Source: JACPNA01 sp964429715
GTDB lineage: Archaea > Nanobdellota > Nanobdellia > Woesearchaeales > GW2011-AR9
DNA: 6,200 bases
Assembly: GCA_964429715.1 (NCBI GenBank)
Contig: CAYSCV010000080.1
Coordinates: 1 to 6,200, forward strand
Direction: 5' to 3'
In this document: piece by piece, positions 5,133 through 6,200 of the stretch
Layout: each line of letters begins with the position of its first letter
Position numbering within the stretch: the first letter of the stretch is position 1
Position numbers and translations under genes: made by a program
Notes under the pieces: generated by a model
The model's input: the letters and a program-made list of their open reading frames with translations, nothing else
Database searches by the model: none
Told to the model about the DNA's origin: nothing

Positions 5133-6200
5133 TTAAACTTTTCCCAGCTTCTTAAAAGCCCTTTTCTCCACAACATCCCGTCGCCCTTCCCGCGAAGGAT
5201 TTCGACTAATAATATCCATCTCATGTGAATAATTCGGGGCATCCCACGGAAAAATTTTCCCATGTAAATATTGCGTCCAGCGATCATAATCAGCCTGAAC
5301 CATCACGCGCACAAGTTCTTTAAATTTGGTCTTAGCTTTCCATCCTAACACTTTCTCCGCTTTACGTGGATTACCACACAATAACGGCACCTCCATTGGT
5401 CGAAGCAACCGTGTATCCTCAATAACATAATCTTTCCAATTCATCCCTAATACCCCAAATGCTTCTTGCACAAACTCTCGCACAGAATGTGTTTGCCCCG
5501 TTGCAATCACAAAATCATCTGGTTTCTCTTGCTGTAACATCATCCACATCGCCCGCACATAATCGGGGGCATATCCCCAATCACGTTTTGCATCTAAATT
5601 ACCAAGCCGAAGCTCTGTTTGCAACCCCAGTTTTATCTTCGCCACCGAATTAGAAATCTTACGCGTCACAAACTCAATACCTCGTAACGGTGACTCGTGA
5701 TTGAATAAAATTCCATTACACGCAAAAATACCATAAGATTCCCGATAAATACGCACCATATTATACGAATACAATTTTGCCGCCGCATACGGCGAATTCG
5801 GAATCATCGGCGTACTCTCATTTTGCGGCGCATTCATATTCGCCCCATATAACTCACTTGTTGACGCCTGATAAAACTTAATATTCTTATTCAAATGCCG
5901 AATAATCTCCAAAAACCTCGTCGAAGAACTTCCATCCACTTCCGCCGTATACAACGGCTGATCAAACGAACTGCCCACAAAACTATGCGCCGCCAAATTA
6001 TAAATCTCATCTGGATCTGTCACTGCAACCGCCTCAAGTAACGACGCCATATCACTCAAATCCGCCGGAATCAATGTCACCTTCTTAATTAACCCCAATT
6101 GTTGTAATCGCCAGAAATTAGGCGTAGACGACCGCCGATACGTCCCATACACTTTATACCCTTTCTCAAGCAAAAGTTGTGCTAAATACGGCCCATCTTG
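5133..6200 (-). CDS. gmd: GDP-mannose 4,6-dehydratase, N-terminus cut by window edge
   Basis: Converts GDP-D-mannose to GDP-4-keto-6-deoxy-D-mannose with a bound NADP(H), the first step to GDP-fucose, GDP-rhamnose or related deoxyhexoses; cytosolic short-chain dehydrogenase. The frame is open to the right edge, giving 355 residues, and begins with QDGPYLAQ, the end of the family's GxTGQDGxYLA cofactor loop, so about a dozen residues are missing. A TTG at 6173 is internal, not the start. Counted from 6200, the catalytic signature is ASTSELYG (112-119, Thr114 and Glu116) plus YAAAK (138-142). Other family hallmarks are YRRSS (20-24), GILFNHESP (163-171), FVTRK (177-181), RDWG (206-209), DFVIATG (229-235) and RPMEV (267-271). 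It lacks the loop insertion of the E. coli enzyme. After about residue 306 there is a basic tail of about 50 residues not usual in the family. Assignment to this family is firm; the final sugar is unknown because no second-step enzyme is in view. Confidence 0.95.
   Translation of the reverse strand, partial: QDGPYLAQLLLEKGYKVYGTYRRSSTPNFWRLQQLGLIKKVTLIPADLSDMASLLEAVAVTDPDEIYNLAAHSFVGSSFDQPLYTAEVDGSSSTRFLEIIRHLNKNIKFYQASTSELYGANMNAPQNESTPMIPNSPYAAAKLYSYNMVRIYRESYGIFACNGILFNHESPLRGIEFVTRKISNSVAKIKLGLQTELRLGNLDAKRDWGYAPDYVRAMWMMLQQEKPDDFVIATGQTHSVREFVQEAFGVLGMNWKDYVIEDTRLLRPMEVPLLCGNPRKAEKVLGWKAKTKFKELVRVMVQADYDRWTQYLHGKIFPWDAPNYSHEMDIISRNPSREGRRDVVEKRAFKKLGKV

Noticed and set aside
5459..5653. 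64-codon plus-strand frame inside gmd
   Set aside because: Antisense to conserved Gmd motifs, with no promoter or ribosome site.
5133..6173. Gmd starting at TTG 6173
   Set aside because: The frame continues upstream with QDGPYLAQL, which matches the conserved cofactor-binding start of the family, so the TTG is an internal Leu codon and the gene is cut by the window edge.
1..6200. CRISPR array, tRNA, rRNA, transposase or long direct repeats
   Set aside because: Reading through the window showed no regularly spaced repeats, no tRNA-like cloverleaf in the gaps and no transposase or integrase motifs; genes fill almost all of the sequence.

Overview
The window looks archaeal. It is AT-rich. Its promoters pair TATA boxes (TTTATATA, TATATATA, TTTATAAA) with purine-rich BRE-like elements such as CGAAAAG. 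Two genes have the TATA box about 25-28 bases before the ATG and no ribosome site, which points to leaderless transcripts. Two other genes carry AGGTG-type Shine-Dalgarno motifs. An AT-rich archaeon, perhaps of the DPANN group, would fit, but the lineage is inference. I see no rRNA, tRNA, CRISPR array, insertion sequence or replication origin.

Layout: (1) positions 1-3184 hold a minus-strand run of three genes: a Nudix-family protein (2306-3184), a large polytopic GT-C-type membrane protein distantly like STT3/AglB (236-2221) and, two bases after it, a small one-helix cysteine-rich membrane protein that runs off the left edge (1-233). (2) Positions 3185-3339 are a 155-bp divergent control region with two opposed promoters and a perfect 14-bp palindrome. 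(3) Positions 3340-5109, plus strand, encode a GT39/PMT_2-like (ArnT-like) membrane glycosyltransferase. (4) Positions 5133-6200, minus strand and convergent with it, encode a GDP-mannose 4,6-dehydratase (Gmd) whose first dozen or so residues lie beyond the right edge.

Together this reads as part of a surface-glycan or glycoprotein locus. Gmd makes the precursor of GDP-deoxyhexoses in the cytosol. The two GT-C proteins would move lipid-linked sugars onto acceptors on the outer face of the membrane. The Nudix protein could hydrolyse a nucleotide sugar or a related nucleotide. The link between the last two groups is inferred from proximity only.

Points for a second look: the divergent control region with repeated TATAAAC half-sites; an STT3-like protein without the WWDYG motif; the two-base-spaced cysteine-rich partner; close cysteine pairs in both GT-C proteins; a strand-wide C-over-G bias, independent of gene direction, that nearly vanishes over the Nudix gene; and a roughly 50-residue C-terminal extension on Gmd.
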